Under the pieces are notes generated by a model. That model worked only from the letters and a program-made list of their open reading frames with translations. It was not told where the DNA came from and searched no databases. A stretch of 64,000 nucleotides of DNA from Clostridium sp. (GTDB lineage Bacteria; Bacillota; Clostridia; Lachnospirales; Lachnospiraceae). Position 1 is the stretch's first letter, and the number at the start of each line of letters is the position of its first letter. A program made the translations under genes and the position numbers. This document shows, in pieces, positions 52,859-62,145 of this stretch. The stretch is taken from contig JAMOZY010000003.1 of assembly GCA_023667695.1 (NCBI GenBank), positions 62,001 to 126,000 of the forward strand, read 5' to 3'.

Positions 52859-54031
52859 TTACATTCCTCCCATCATCATATGCTTCTCTTCTTTTTCCTG
52901 ACTTTCTTCTATTTTTTCGCCTATAATTTCATCAAGACTCTGCCCATTGTCTATATATACAAAACCACCTGATGCTAAAAACTTACCTCCTGTATGAATT
53001 TCTATATATTCACCAAACGGTTCATATAGAAAGAAATCCTCCAGTCCAGGACTTAATTCATATTCCTCCCTGTATGCAATCCAGTACCTTGCCAATTCTT
53101 CCTGATTATTTACATCCGGAAGAAGCATAAAACAATCCATTTTCGCTGCAATCTGTGTCAGTGATTTACTGTCCCGTACATTGGCATATTCTGTGACTGC
53201 AGTAAGTTTCTTCCAGTCCTCCTGCCCCTTAAATCCACTGACAGCATTTGCAAATTGGTTTACCGCATACAACCCTTCCGACTCCAAGATATCCCTCAAG
53301 TGCATTAGCCACTCTTTATCATCAAGTGTGTAAGCAAACAGATTCACGCTGCACTCCTGAAGATTTCCGGCATTCAATCTGTGTAATGCTTTGCTGATGG
53401 AAATCCCCTCACACGGAAGATAAGCATATTCCGTTTTCCCATGGAAGCTGAGTTCCGCAATAACAAGGCATTCCTCATAGATGTATTGGGGGAATACCTG
53501 TCCGTCATACACTTCATCAAACGGAATTTCCTCATTAACAAACAAAATGCCATATTTTGTTATTCTACCTCTTCCGCATTCCAACAATTTTCTGCCAATA
53601 TCTTCAAAAGCAGCGGCTTCCATTTCCTCTTCACTAAGCCCGCCTGATAAGGTAAGTTGATGCAAACGGCCAACAGCTTCCATACTGCTTACATCCTGTA
53701 TCAGTGTAAATCGGGACAGATTAAATGTTAGATTGATGCAGTCCTTTAATTGGGTAAATCCACAATGGTGTACAGCGGCGAAAAACTGTTTTTCTTCCCT
53801 TTGGTCAAGGCTTTCCAGCCGCTTGGCAAGATAGTTTAATTCATCTAAATAAACAGAACAGCCCCGTAGCATGGATAAATCTTTTGGTTCATGCACCTCT
53901 GCAATAAACAAGTTAAAATCTGATTTATCTCTCCCCTGAAACGGAATCAGCCACTGTTCCATTTCACTGTCGGCACACGGAAACGAAAGTGAAACATAAT
54001 CCTGGTTATATTGTGCGGTTACTATAATCAC
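52859..54031 (-). CDS. ArdA-type antirestriction protein
   Basis: The product is 390 residues from a GTG at 54031, preceded by GGGGGAAT; the ATG at 54052 is an alternative start. It consists of an N-terminal half unknown to me in detail, and a middle segment (LNYLAKRLESLDQREEKQFFAAV) typical of ArdA-like proteins, whose acidic surface mimics DNA and blocks type I restriction enzymes. The C-terminal segment has AYREEYELSPGLEDFFLYEPFGEYI. Pronounced acidity fits DNA mimicry. It belongs to the leading part of the transfer operon, where antirestriction genes are expected. It overlaps the gene before it. Confidence 0.82.
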   Translation of the reverse strand: MIIVTAQYNQDYVSLSFPCADSEMEQWLIPFQGRDKSDFNLFIAEVHEPKDLSMLRGCSVYLDELNYLAKRLESLDQREEKQFFAAVHHCGFTQLKDCINLTFNLSRFTLIQDVSSMEAVGRLHQLTLSGGLSEEEMEAAAFEDIGRKLLECGRGRITKYGILFVNEEIPFDEVYDGQVFPQYIYEECLVIAELSFHGKTEYAYLPCEGISISKALHRLNAGNLQECSVNLFAYTLDDKEWLMHLRDILESEGLYAVNQFANAVSGFKGQEDWKKLTAVTEYANVRDSKSLTQIAAKMDCFMLLPDVNNQEELARYWIAYREEYELSPGLEDFFLYEPFGEYIEIHTGGKFLASGGFVYIDNGQSLDEIIGEKIEESQEKEEKHMMMGGM

Positions 54032-54641
54032 AAACCATTCCCCCTTCTGCAAGACAAACCGCTTTCATTCCAAACCTCCTGATTGCCATTGCATTACAGA
54101 TAATGCGGAACATATCTGTTGAAATCAGTTCCTTATCCGCTAAATCACTGACGGTGAGATACTTTGTACCAAGATACAAATCCTTTGCTACACCGAGCAG
54201 TGTGTAGCCTTTTTCGTTTATACCATTCAGCCTGATTGTATGGAAATCAATTCTGTTTTGCCGTATATATGGCTTTGCACGTTTCCACAAATTAAAATCT
54301 GCTGTCAGCAGATACAGGGCGGACAGCAGAGCAGCGTTGTTTTGATTTACCTTTTCAATTGTTTCTTTAAATATCCTCTCATGATTCTCATTTCTATAAA
54401 TCATATGCCTCACCTCCGCCTCTTTTATATATTGCTCCAAACGCTTCCGAAATGGCTTATCCCAAATTGCTGACATAGTCGTTGTCAACAGTTCTGCATA
54501 GGAAAGCGGAGGCGGCTGCTCCTGCGTGCAAAGCATTTCGTCTTTCAATACCGCACTTCCATGTCCCCGTGGGTGAAAGTTTGGTATCTGACACATAAGT
54601 TCCTCAATGTCCCGATAACGGGCTGTTTGCATAAAATACAT
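54006..54641 (-). CDS. First gene of the conjugation operon, unknown function
   Basis: A 211-residue protein. Residues 45-120 are helical with DKPFRKRLEQYIKEAEVRH and RIFKETIEKVNQNNAALLSALYLLTADFNLW. The end has ISTDMFRIICNAMAIRRFGMK. I recognise it only as a common passenger of CTn-type early regions and give no function. RBS AAAGGAG. It overlaps the ArdA gene by 26 bases. A terminator separates it from the defence genes to the right, so the operon promoter should lie in about 54720-54850. Confidence 0.65.
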   Translation of the reverse strand: MYFMQTARYRDIEELMCQIPNFHPRGHGSAVLKDEMLCTQEQPPPLSYAELLTTTMSAIWDKPFRKRLEQYIKEAEVRHMIYRNENHERIFKETIEKVNQNNAALLSALYLLTADFNLWKRAKPYIRQNRIDFHTIRLNGINEKGYTLLGVAKDLYLGTKYLTVSDLADKELISTDMFRIICNAMAIRRFGMKAVCLAEGGMVCDYSNRTI

Positions 54642-54678
54642 GTGATGTGCTCCTTTCGTTGAAATTGTTGAAATAAAA

Positions 54679-54716
54679 AAAGCGCTGCCTATTTCTTTTG
54701 AAATAAGTAACGCTTT
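54679..54716 (-). terminator. Intrinsic terminator ahead of the conjugation operon
   Basis: On the minus strand AAAGCG-TTACTTATTTC pairs with GAAATAGGCAG-CGCTTT, followed by TTTTTATTTC. It ends transcripts coming from the TIR/GHKL defence unit. Confidence 0.75.
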
Positions 54717-54900
54717 GAATGTATTGATATTTTATATCGTCTTTATATAATTTTATATCGGTTACACATTTTACTATAATATCTGATGTCCAACTACAAA
54801 ATGAGTATAACAAAATCAAAATAATTCAATTACAATGTACCAGACGCTTTTAAACACGCAAAATAACATATCAGCTTTCCGTGTTTCATATAATTGTCTA

Positions 54901-55896
54901 TTAAGAATATATCCATTTAATCAGTTCTTCAAAGTCATTATCATATAACTTCTGAAAATTTTTTCCATTCTCATCCGACAAAAATTGCAAAAACTCACCT
55001 ATATCTTTCCTATATATCTGCCCAATAATTTGTAGGTCATCCGTTGCCTGCCTTGTTGCCTCATAATCATTTATCTGTTTCATAGCCTCTTCTAATTCTT
55101 CATACTTCTTTTGCCAATATTTCGTATACTCCAATTTCGATACTGCACCTTTGTATATATCTGCTTCAATTTTTTCCGGTGCATTCTTACCATAATATTT
55201 TCTTTCTTTTTCAGTAAGTACCACAAACAAGAGTTTATCTTGATAATGATGATTCTTAATTATTTCGCCTACTTCATACATACAAGCTTGTCTTCTTAAG
55301 TATGTATCACTTACAACCGTTAAAACGAAATCATGATCTTGAATTGTGTCCATAAAAATTTTAAAATTGTCTTTATATTCCAAGTTGGTATAACGCGATA
55401 TTTTAATCTTGTCTTTTAATCTTTCAGATATCTTTTTTTCAATTATATCTACTATCGGAGTATCACATTCTGTATAGGAAATAAATAAAGTCGAAGGCTC
55501 TTCTTTGCTTATTTGACATACCTCTATATTATTGTTTTTATAACGATAATATACGTCATTTACCAGCACATTTTGTTTTAATTTATCAACTTTAATAGCA
55601 AAAATATTCTTTCCTACCGCTCTAATATGTCCATATTCATAAAAAATACTGCCTTTTAGCTTCTTTGACACATCGCCCATAACAGTCTTCATATCAAATG
55701 CAAGCTGAAAACCCACAGCATTTAATATACCATTATCTCTTACAACACCAATCAAAATATAGCCTCCATTTACATTGGCTAATCCACATATGTATTTTAC
55801 AATTTCTTCTGGACGCATTTCCAATGCTCTGCAAATTAAATCATCTGTCAAATTGTTTTGTATTATTTCTGTAATTTCTCTTTCATCTGGTATCAT
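54901..55896 (-). CDS. AlbA/Schlafen-like plus TIR-domain protein
   Basis: The 331-residue protein has two parts. Residues 1-115 resemble an AlbA_2 (Schlafen-like) domain: EEIVKYICGLANVNGGYILIGVVRDNG and VDKLKQNVLVNDVYYRYKNNNIE. Residues 128-270 form a TIR domain: STLFISYTECD, ISRYTNLEYKDNFKIFMDTIQDHDFVLTVVSDTYLRRQACMYEVGEI, with a candidate catalytic Glu in YEVGEI. A helical tail follows. AlbA_2 plus TIR suggests nucleic-acid binding coupled to NAD cleavage. It starts 4 bases after the end of the large ATPase gene, so the two are one unit. Confidence 0.8.
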   Translation of the reverse strand: MIPDEREITEIIQNNLTDDLICRALEMRPEEIVKYICGLANVNGGYILIGVVRDNGILNAVGFQLAFDMKTVMGDVSKKLKGSIFYEYGHIRAVGKNIFAIKVDKLKQNVLVNDVYYRYKNNNIEVCQISKEEPSTLFISYTECDTPIVDIIEKKISERLKDKIKISRYTNLEYKDNFKIFMDTIQDHDFVLTVVSDTYLRRQACMYEVGEIIKNHHYQDKLLFVVLTEKERKYYGKNAPEKIEADIYKGAVSKLEYTKYWQKKYEELEEAMKQINDYEATRQATDDLQIIGQIYRKDIGEFLQFLSDENGKNFQKLYDNDFEELIKWIYS

Positions 55897-55900
55897 TTAT

Positions 55901-58900
55901 TTACATCCCTTTCAATGGTATTCTATTGAGTCCAGTCAGCTTAATAATCTTTCCAAATGTGATTTTCTGTGGATCATTTCTCCCATCTTCCACCCAAAGT
56001 TCCCACTCCATTGAATAATCCAACAAATCTTTCTCTGTTTCATAAAATATCCTTACTTCTCCGCCATCAGAAGGACGTGCCAATAAATATATTTCTTTTC
56101 CATTTTTCTTTATGATAAAAATCGTATTGGCTATCGGACGCATATCAGTAATATCATATTCATCTCGCCAATCCAAATACGAGAGAATATTCTTTTTTGA
56201 TCTTTCCAGTATTGTTCTGACATACTCGTATGTATCCGTATCATGTTTTGATGTCCTGATATATTTACTTGCAAACTCCACATTATTGAATGCCGTATTT
56301 AATGCTTCTTCAGAATCAATTCCTAATTGTAGCAATACATCTTGTGTTAATTCGATTTTTTCATTATCACGTTCAACGGGTTGCATCTGACTTTGGGTAA
56401 GAAGTTCCTCTAACTTTTCCGGACTGGACACATTAAATTTCTGCATAAGATGTTTTAATGTGTCAGCTTGCTTTATATCATCAAGGATTTGTTCATCATC
56501 ATAAAGATAATGTTTGTTCTTATATAAATCTGGAAAAATCTCTTTTGCCCTTTCCTCGTAATCACGCATCCATATCAACAATTTCTTGAAATTATTTCTA
56601 ACCTCTTCTTCCTTTGAACTTCTATTGCTATTTACATATTGTATAATAGACAGCGATAAATCCATATCGTTTTTCCAACGGCTCTCTGGCAAATCTAAAG
56701 AAATATCACTTATCAATAATTCTGCCTTAATATCATATCCTGCACTAACAGCCAATTCTTTCAGCGTTTCATCAATTTCATTATCAAGGAATATATCATC
56801 CTTAATCATAAAATTTCCATTTTGATTCGGAAGAATCGGTTTCGTTGATTTATTTATAAGATTATCATATCCTTGTTTTACGATAAATTCTATGAACTCT
56901 GTCAAAAGCCGGACAGCCTCCTCTTGAGACATTTCCATATATTGAGAAAAAGCTTGAACACAGCCATATTCACTGATTCGATCCGCTACACAAGTTATTG
57001 TATGTTTCATGGATTCTTGCAATATCCTATCCGAAACCACTTGTACTTCTATCATTTGATTGCCAATTTTCAAAATACTGTTAGCATACTGACATATCTG
57101 TCTTTGAACATACACATCATCGTGCTCATTAACGTATAGCCATACCATTTGCAATAAAATATCACTTTTTGACTTTTTATCAACATTATCCAAATTATTC
57201 TCAATCAATTTTAGTATTTGTTCATTGTCACAATCCTTAAATTGAAACCAGTCCCTATTTCTAAACTCCAAATCGAGCAGCCAGCCTCTACAATCACTAT
57301 CAAGCAGCTTTAATATATCCTTATATTTGTCCAAAATGTCTTTATCAAAATACAATTCCCCGACATGGCAAAATACACCATTTTGATTTGGAATAATATT
57401 AATCTGATCAGATGCAACATATGTTTGAAGACCTTTGTTTTCATCTATAGGATTATAATATTGTGATATCCAAGAACGCCAATCCTTATCTTTGATTTCT
57501 CTCTGTAATAGCATAGCATTGCCAAAGTCATTTATTTGTTTTGTCAATGATTTGAAAGTGTACTTATTACAGTCATTCCATAAAGAATGATACCAATTAT
57601 GAATATCTTCCTTACATGGTATCTTTTCAGGCATTACATGAAAAAGCAAATCCCATATCTTTTCGCGCATTTCTGCCTTGGAATCTGATATTACATATAT
57701 TTGTTCTTCATCAAAACAATCCTGTAATTCCACCATAGAATCAATACTGGTATGTATAATCGGTGTATGAAGAATTATACTTTTACAGTCCTGCACAATT
57801 TTTTCAATCCACTCCTCATCAATCCATTCTCTTTTTCCGTATGAATCAATTCGAGTAATATTATAGATTCCTTCCCATTTCTTATCTGCCACATATCGTA
57901 ATAGCTTTTCATACAATCTACATGCCCTTTCAATAATAATACGATTCTGATCCACTTTATCATCAGTTTTTGATTTACAGGTAAGATAAATACCATCTCG
58001 CGGTTCTGTTGGATTAAAATCGCTTGCACAAACTAAAATCGGAAAGGGAAAGTCCTCCGTCCCTATCAAAGGAAAATCGCAGAACAACTTCGACTGTTGT
58101 TCCGCAAAGGGCAGAATATATGTACCGTCCTCCCTGCGTTCTAGTGCAATAGACACTGTAGTATTTTCTTCCGTTAAGTTTAAAACATAAATTTTTTTCG
58201 TCTCTACATCAGATTCATATATAATCTCATGAACTAATGAACCATCCAAGCCACACAGAACGGACTGACTATATTTATATTTCTCCTTAGTAGCTTCAAG
58301 CACAATTTCTTCAATATCTTTGAGCATAGACAATACAAAAGGAGCAGATACTCTTAAATTATCTATGCCTTGCTGTGCTACTTCAACACCCTCATTATCT
58401 AACTTATATTCAAATATTGTGTTATATTCATCTGCTGTAATTTCCCCTTCTGCCACTGGCTGGCATGCCTGTAATTGTTCTACAGCATTTTCCATAGCAG
58501 AAACTATTTCATTTTTATCATGACCAGTTCTATCCAATGTAATTTGAAACCTTGAAAATTTAGCTTTTTCAACCTCTATAATTCCTGACACATTGACTAT
58601 CTCTGATAATAAATGTGTCGTTATAAACCCTGTTCCAAACTTTCCGCTTTTTCTTTCACTTCCATCATATCTGTCTTTTGATGAAGACTGATTAATAAGC
58701 GACATCACATTTGCCATAGTAAATGGTCTGCCGTTATGCCTAAAAATTACATTATTATTGGTTTTATTAAAATTAATGCTTATTTTAACTTTACCTGTAT
58801 CATTACTCACATCCTTAGCATTTTGACATAACTCCCAAATCCACCGTTTAACACTATTTTCATTATTACTATAACGCTGCTTATCTAGCAGCTGCACAAT

Positions 58901-58975
58901 TCGATTAGCTGCACCTATTCTTAATGAATTATTATCTGCCTCTTGTATATTCCTACAAAATTGTTCTTTATCCAT
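55901..58975 (-). CDS. Large sacsin-like GHKL ATPase
   Basis: The product is 1024 residues from the ATG at 58975 (ACGAGGT at 6 bases). Residues 20-180 form a GHKL/HATPase domain: SVKRWIWELCQNAKD (N-box, Asn-Ala-x-Asp), IFRHNGRPFTMANVMSLINQSS, and GKFGTGFITTHLLSEIV. These are the arrangement of the sacsin N-terminal and related bacterial defence ATPases. The remaining 850 residues are helical, with no other domain that I recognise, and end in a small beta-rich region (RPSDGGEVRIFY, WELWVEDGRNDPQKITF). It presumably senses or controls the AlbA-TIR partner encoded directly downstream. Confidence 0.85.
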   Translation of the reverse strand: MDKEQFCRNIQEADNNSLRIGAANRIVQLLDKQRYSNNENSVKRWIWELCQNAKDVSNDTGKVKISINFNKTNNNVIFRHNGRPFTMANVMSLINQSSSKDRYDGSERKSGKFGTGFITTHLLSEIVNVSGIIEVEKAKFSRFQITLDRTGHDKNEIVSAMENAVEQLQACQPVAEGEITADEYNTIFEYKLDNEGVEVAQQGIDNLRVSAPFVLSMLKDIEEIVLEATKEKYKYSQSVLCGLDGSLVHEIIYESDVETKKIYVLNLTEENTTVSIALERREDGTYILPFAEQQSKLFCDFPLIGTEDFPFPILVCASDFNPTEPRDGIYLTCKSKTDDKVDQNRIIIERACRLYEKLLRYVADKKWEGIYNITRIDSYGKREWIDEEWIEKIVQDCKSIILHTPIIHTSIDSMVELQDCFDEEQIYVISDSKAEMREKIWDLLFHVMPEKIPCKEDIHNWYHSLWNDCNKYTFKSLTKQINDFGNAMLLQREIKDKDWRSWISQYYNPIDENKGLQTYVASDQINIIPNQNGVFCHVGELYFDKDILDKYKDILKLLDSDCRGWLLDLEFRNRDWFQFKDCDNEQILKLIENNLDNVDKKSKSDILLQMVWLYVNEHDDVYVQRQICQYANSILKIGNQMIEVQVVSDRILQESMKHTITCVADRISEYGCVQAFSQYMEMSQEEAVRLLTEFIEFIVKQGYDNLINKSTKPILPNQNGNFMIKDDIFLDNEIDETLKELAVSAGYDIKAELLISDISLDLPESRWKNDMDLSLSIIQYVNSNRSSKEEEVRNNFKKLLIWMRDYEERAKEIFPDLYKNKHYLYDDEQILDDIKQADTLKHLMQKFNVSSPEKLEELLTQSQMQPVERDNEKIELTQDVLLQLGIDSEEALNTAFNNVEFASKYIRTSKHDTDTYEYVRTILERSKKNILSYLDWRDEYDITDMRPIANTIFIIKKNGKEIYLLARPSDGGEVRIFYETEKDLLDYSMEWELWVEDGRNDPQKITFGKIIKLTGLNRIPLKGM

Positions 58976-59262
58976 GTATACCTCGTTTCCCACTTATCCC
59001 GTTTTTTGCAAACTTCAATCTGCAAAATATCAACAATAAATTTCATTCCTAACACTCTTTTCGCAACAAAAAATCCGCCAAATGCACGATCTTAACACCC
59101 TTAATATTCCCCCCAAAAAAAGCTATTAAGCGTTACCACATATTTAAGGTAATATTTTAAATTTCAAACCGATTGGCAACCTCTCAATCAAATTCCTCTA
59201 ACAAGCTCCAGCACGTCTGCATATATAATTTGACACACCATACTGCAAACGAGTCTATTATA
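58976..59262. other. Spacer between two defence units
   Basis: AT-rich spacer of about 290 bases between the GHKL/TIR unit and the RloAB-like unit. No gene, clear promoter or terminator is evident. Confidence 0.3.
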
Positions 59263-59688
59263 TTATTTCGGAAAAACCAACGTACAATTTTCTATATCAT
59301 CTGTATCATTTTCAGAAATGAAAATCTGCGCGGATGCAGATAAATCATTCTCCTTAAATTTTTCCTCTTGAAATAATTTAACAATCAGAGACCAATGTTC
59401 ACTTGCCGATTCCGTTGCCAGCCAAATGCCCATCAATTCCCCTTCTTCGCTATCTATAAAATCGTACCCGTTATCTTGTATAACGCCATTTGATACTTCC
59501 TCAATCCGGTCCGGAATACAATAGCGTAAATCCAAATCCGGATTCTCAAGCTTTGTCGGATTTAACACAATAATAATCGTCTGCATAATTACCTCCTCAT
59601 CAGCCATTTCATTTGCTTCGCCTTCCAGCTTCTCCCTCATCTTATCAATCATAATGGTTCTGCCGTCCTGCAAAACATTATGATTCAT
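59263..59688 (-). CDS. Small third gene of the RloAB-like operon
   Basis: A 141-residue acidic protein. It has a central strand region EVIMQTIIIVLNPTKLENPDLDLRYCIPDRIEEVS, then GELMGIWLATESASEHWSLIVKLFQEE, and a final SAQIFISENDTDDIENCTLVF. I do not recognise the family. The start overlaps the end of the RloB-like gene by 11 bases, so it is clearly part of that operon and may be an accessory or immunity component. An internal ATG at residue 17 is an alternative start. Confidence 0.65.
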   Translation of the reverse strand: MNHNVLQDGRTIMIDKMREKLEGEANEMADEEVIMQTIIIVLNPTKLENPDLDLRYCIPDRIEEVSNGVIQDNGYDFIDSEEGELMGIWLATESASEHWSLIVKLFQEEKFKENDLSASAQIFISENDTDDIENCTLVFPK

Positions 59689-60364
59689 CCAAATACATTT
59701 TCAAGTCCTGCACCAAGCGATATACCATAGTGCCCGGATTATAATCCGATGGATCGTCTCTCCCTTCCTTAAACGCTGCCATACGCCTTTGGGCATTCTT
59801 TATGGCAGTATTCACTCCATCGTTTACATTTACCATATCATAAATCGTTTCATAATTCTTATGGTAAGTACCATCGCCTATTTTATTCTGCCTGAAAATT
59901 GCACTTAACTTTTCATTCCAATCATCTCTATGGAGTGCGGCGTCGCTATAATAAAAGTGCAAATAAAGCCAATACTCAAATGACTGATTGCTCCATGCCA
60001 CATTATATCCCTTATTTCGTCCACTCTGCACAGCTTCGTCAAAGTCCTCGAAATCATCCTTATCAAACACCACCCAGATATTTTGATAAATAACCTTTGC
60101 CTCTTTTACTATACGGTCTGTAACCTCTATCAGTTTTCCTGTTGCACACCCCTCCCCATATATATCGATAAGCGGATTTTCTACAACATCAATTCTGCCG
60201 CCGATTTTTGCTTCTATTTTCTGTTGAAGCCCTCTAAAATAGAATGGTTCCGTACATACTCCCTCAGTCACAATTAAAAATGAATTGGCTTTTGCAGTTT
60301 TATACTCATATTGTCTCTTCTTTCTTTCCTGCCGTCGTTTTTTGAATAAATCATCAGTACCCAT
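59678..60364 (-). CDS. RloB-like TOPRIM nuclease-like protein
   Basis: A 228-residue protein. The N-terminal KKRRQERKKRQ is basic. A TOPRIM-like core follows: SFLIVTEGVCTEPFYFRGLQ (Glu), NIWVVFDKDDFEDFDEAV (D-x-D) and NVAWSNQSFEYWLYLHFYY, the RloB signature. The C-terminal half is helical. RloB/AbiL-type proteins are encoded with AAA15-type ATPases and cause abortive infection; the related PARIS system uses an AAA15 ATPase with a TOPRIM effector. It abuts the ATPase gene. Confidence 0.87.
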   Translation of the reverse strand: MGTDDLFKKRRQERKKRQYEYKTAKANSFLIVTEGVCTEPFYFRGLQQKIEAKIGGRIDVVENPLIDIYGEGCATGKLIEVTDRIVKEAKVIYQNIWVVFDKDDFEDFDEAVQSGRNKGYNVAWSNQSFEYWLYLHFYYSDAALHRDDWNEKLSAIFRQNKIGDGTYHKNYETIYDMVNVNDGVNTAIKNAQRRMAAFKEGRDDPSDYNPGTMVYRLVQDLKMYLDES

Positions 60365-61561
60365 TTATTCACCTTCTTTCATGACAAACTCCTTCAGAAA
60401 CGGTATGCCTCCGTATACCCCTGCCAAATAATCTTTTTCAAACGACGCATCTGACCTCACTTTAAAATCCGATAATGCCACTAATTCCGAATAGCCATAT
60501 TCGTCCTTTTGAACGAACCAGATTTGATCTCTTCTGAAAAACTTTTTATCCATCAATGTTGTATCATGTGTCGTGTAAATCAACTGGGCTTTAGAAGCAT
60601 TATTATAAAACAAATCAATAATAAATTTTAATAATAACGGATGCAATTTTACATTTAACTCATCCACAAACATTGACCTGTCATATAAAATTGCCAGTCT
60701 GGCATAAATAAACAACATAATACTTTTGATGGTTCCTTCCGATTCACAATATAGTCCCAGTAGATATGGAACTTTGTCTTTCCCATTATGAACAGTAAAA
60801 AACCGCACCTCTTTATCAGTTTCTTCATACCCGATATCTTTAATTCCCGTATCTATGGCATTGAGAAATTCAAGTAATTTCGGTTTCTCATCATCTATAA
60901 TTTGAGGCAAAATAGTTTCTAAAAGCCCTGTATCTTCGCAAAAATCCGTCTGTACAACCAATGTATCCATAATTCCCGAATATACATTTCTGAAAATCGG
61001 TGTTTTCAATTTCCTCAATCTGTTAACAAACGATAACACCAGCGTTTCACTTGGAATTTGCTCTTTATATGCCTCACATTCTTTCCTGACGGCAGCTCCA
61101 AACTTAACATTCTCGATCGTCCGCTCGAATATAATTGAGTTCCTTTTTGTATTTAAATTTTTCCTATATAACCATTCTGCAACGATACATTCCGCATTAT
61201 ACTCAAACCCGTATTTATATTCATAGTCATCCAAAATTTCCACAATCTGAAATTCGGAATTTTCGTTATTTTCTTCAAAGGAAAACGGAACATAGTATTT
61301 TTCCAACACGGAATCTGCCCCATCATCAACATTGTTCATCGATTCTACAATAATTCTCTGAAAAAATTTCATTGCTATATTCAAATTGGATTTACCGCTG
61401 GCATTGGCTCCATAAATCGCTGCGACCCTTAAAAATTTTTCCTTTGTGCCATTATCAATTAAATTGCATTCGTGTTCTTTATATGCATTAATTGCCGTCA
61501 TATCAAGGATTGTCTCCTCTTTAAATGACAAAACATTTTTTAACATAAACTGTACTAACAT
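60365..61561 (-). CDS. RloA-like AAA15/ABC-type ATPase
   Basis: The 398-residue protein has the AAA15 plan: MLVQFMLKNVLSFKEETILDMTA start, Walker A AAIYGANASGKSNLN near residue 52, and a C-terminal part with the D-loop/Walker B area (RSMFVDELNVKLHPLLLKFIIDLFYN), followed by LIYTTHDTTLMD. This is the SMC/OLD-related ATPase family paired with RloB. It probably senses an invader protein or DNA end and activates the TOPRIM partner. The start lies upstream of the divergent CIRCE-like promoter region. Confidence 0.88.
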   Translation of the reverse strand: MLVQFMLKNVLSFKEETILDMTAINAYKEHECNLIDNGTKEKFLRVAAIYGANASGKSNLNIAMKFFQRIIVESMNNVDDGADSVLEKYYVPFSFEENNENSEFQIVEILDDYEYKYGFEYNAECIVAEWLYRKNLNTKRNSIIFERTIENVKFGAAVRKECEAYKEQIPSETLVLSFVNRLRKLKTPIFRNVYSGIMDTLVVQTDFCEDTGLLETILPQIIDDEKPKLLEFLNAIDTGIKDIGYEETDKEVRFFTVHNGKDKVPYLLGLYCESEGTIKSIMLFIYARLAILYDRSMFVDELNVKLHPLLLKFIIDLFYNNASKAQLIYTTHDTTLMDKKFFRRDQIWFVQKDEYGYSELVALSDFKVRSDASFEKDYLAGVYGGIPFLKEFVMKEGE

Positions 61562-61641
61562 ATTGCAGCACCTCCTTCAGTATATAATATACCCATTTTA
61601 ACATTCTATGTCAATATTTTTGTGATTTTTTCGTAATTTTG

Positions 61642-61670
61642 TTGACATGACATTTCATTTGTGATATCCT
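61642..61670 (+). promoter_or_regulatory. Sigma-A-type promoter
   Basis: TTGACA (61642-61647) is followed after 17 bases by TATCCT (61665-61670). The -35 box is perfect and the -10 box is weak (4 of 6). It would start transcription just before the inverted repeat at 61681-61710. Confidence 0.55.
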
Positions 61671-61680
61671 CTCCCTAGGA

Positions 61681-61710
61681 TATTAGCACTCTTTTTTAAG
61701 AGTGCTAATA
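61681..61710. promoter_or_regulatory. CIRCE-like inverted repeat
   Basis: The half sites TTAGCACTC (61683-61691) and GAGTGCTAA (61700-61708) are identical to the CIRCE operator bound by HrcA, and the palindrome extends to 11 bases per arm. The spacer is 8 bases, not the canonical 9. The site overlaps the expected transcription start, where a repressor would block the promoter at 61642-61670. Confidence 0.6.
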
Positions 61711-61725
61711 AGGAGATAAAAAAAG

Positions 61726-61755
61726 ATGGTCAAAATGACCACCCTTTCAAAATGA
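61726..61755 (+). CDS. Possible nine-residue leader peptide
   Basis: AAGGAG lies ten bases before an ATG that opens a nine-codon frame (MVKMTTLSK, stop TGA). Its end coincides with the left arm of the long inverted repeat 61742-61755. A leader peptide controlling the hairpin is conceivable, but chance is not excluded. Confidence 0.3.
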   Translation: MVKMTTLSK

Positions 61756-61830
61756 AAATGCTTTCGCAAATTCAAAGTCGCATTTGAATAGTAACACATT
61801 TCAGCAAGGTTTTCAATCATTTTGAAAGGG
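61742..61830 (+). promoter_or_regulatory. Structured 5' leader
   Basis: CCCTTTCAAAATGA (61742-61755) and TCATTTTGAAAGGG (61817-61830) form a perfect 14-base inverted repeat. It encloses an inner ATTCAAA/TTTGAAT hairpin (61770-61789). A further small GGTCA/TGACC stem lies just before it. The structure ends 24 bases before the ribosome binding site of the next gene, so it may work as a regulatory leader or RNA thermometer. Confidence 0.55.
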
Positions 61831-61869
61831 CTTATCTCAATCCGAGTAAACGGAAAGGAGGATAAGTGC

Positions 61870-62127
61870 ATGAGCTTTGACGGTGCTAAAATCAGGGAAC
61901 AGGGTGTTACCTTTGCAATTGTGGTAGTGAAACCATATGTCCTCACAAGTCCATCGAAAGAAAATGTACGAAGAGGGTTTATTCCATTTTTCGGCAACAT
62001 ACCAATTATATTAATGGCACAAAACTCTCGGGGAATCCCCACCTATGACGGCAGACGTGACATCGTACATTTTCTTGCAAACATTAACCCTTCAAGGATT
62101 CCTTGGAAGCATTATACAACTGCCTAA
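61870..62127 (+). CDS. Small protein of unknown function under CIRCE-like control
   Basis: An 85-residue protein from the ATG at 61870, with GGAAAGGAGG eight bases upstream; upstream in-frame ATG at 61822 lies inside the leader hairpin. The sequence has a hydrophobic core strand (TFAIVVVKPYVL) and a FIPFFGNIPIILMAQNSRG segment with aromatic ends (RIPWKHYTTA). I remember similar unnamed proteins in gut Firmicutes and Bacteroides but no function. It heads a two-gene unit with the DUF2188 gene, 18 bases later. Confidence 0.65.
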   Translation: MSFDGAKIREQGVTFAIVVVKPYVLTSPSKENVRRGFIPFFGNIPIILMAQNSRGIPTYDGRRDIVHFLANINPSRIPWKHYTTA

Positions 62128-62145
62128 GCAGAGAAAGGACTATTT

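Noticed and set aside
61683-61822. A minus-strand frame of 119 codons across the CIRCE-like region
   Set aside because: It is antisense to the leader and the small gene and has no ribosome binding site.
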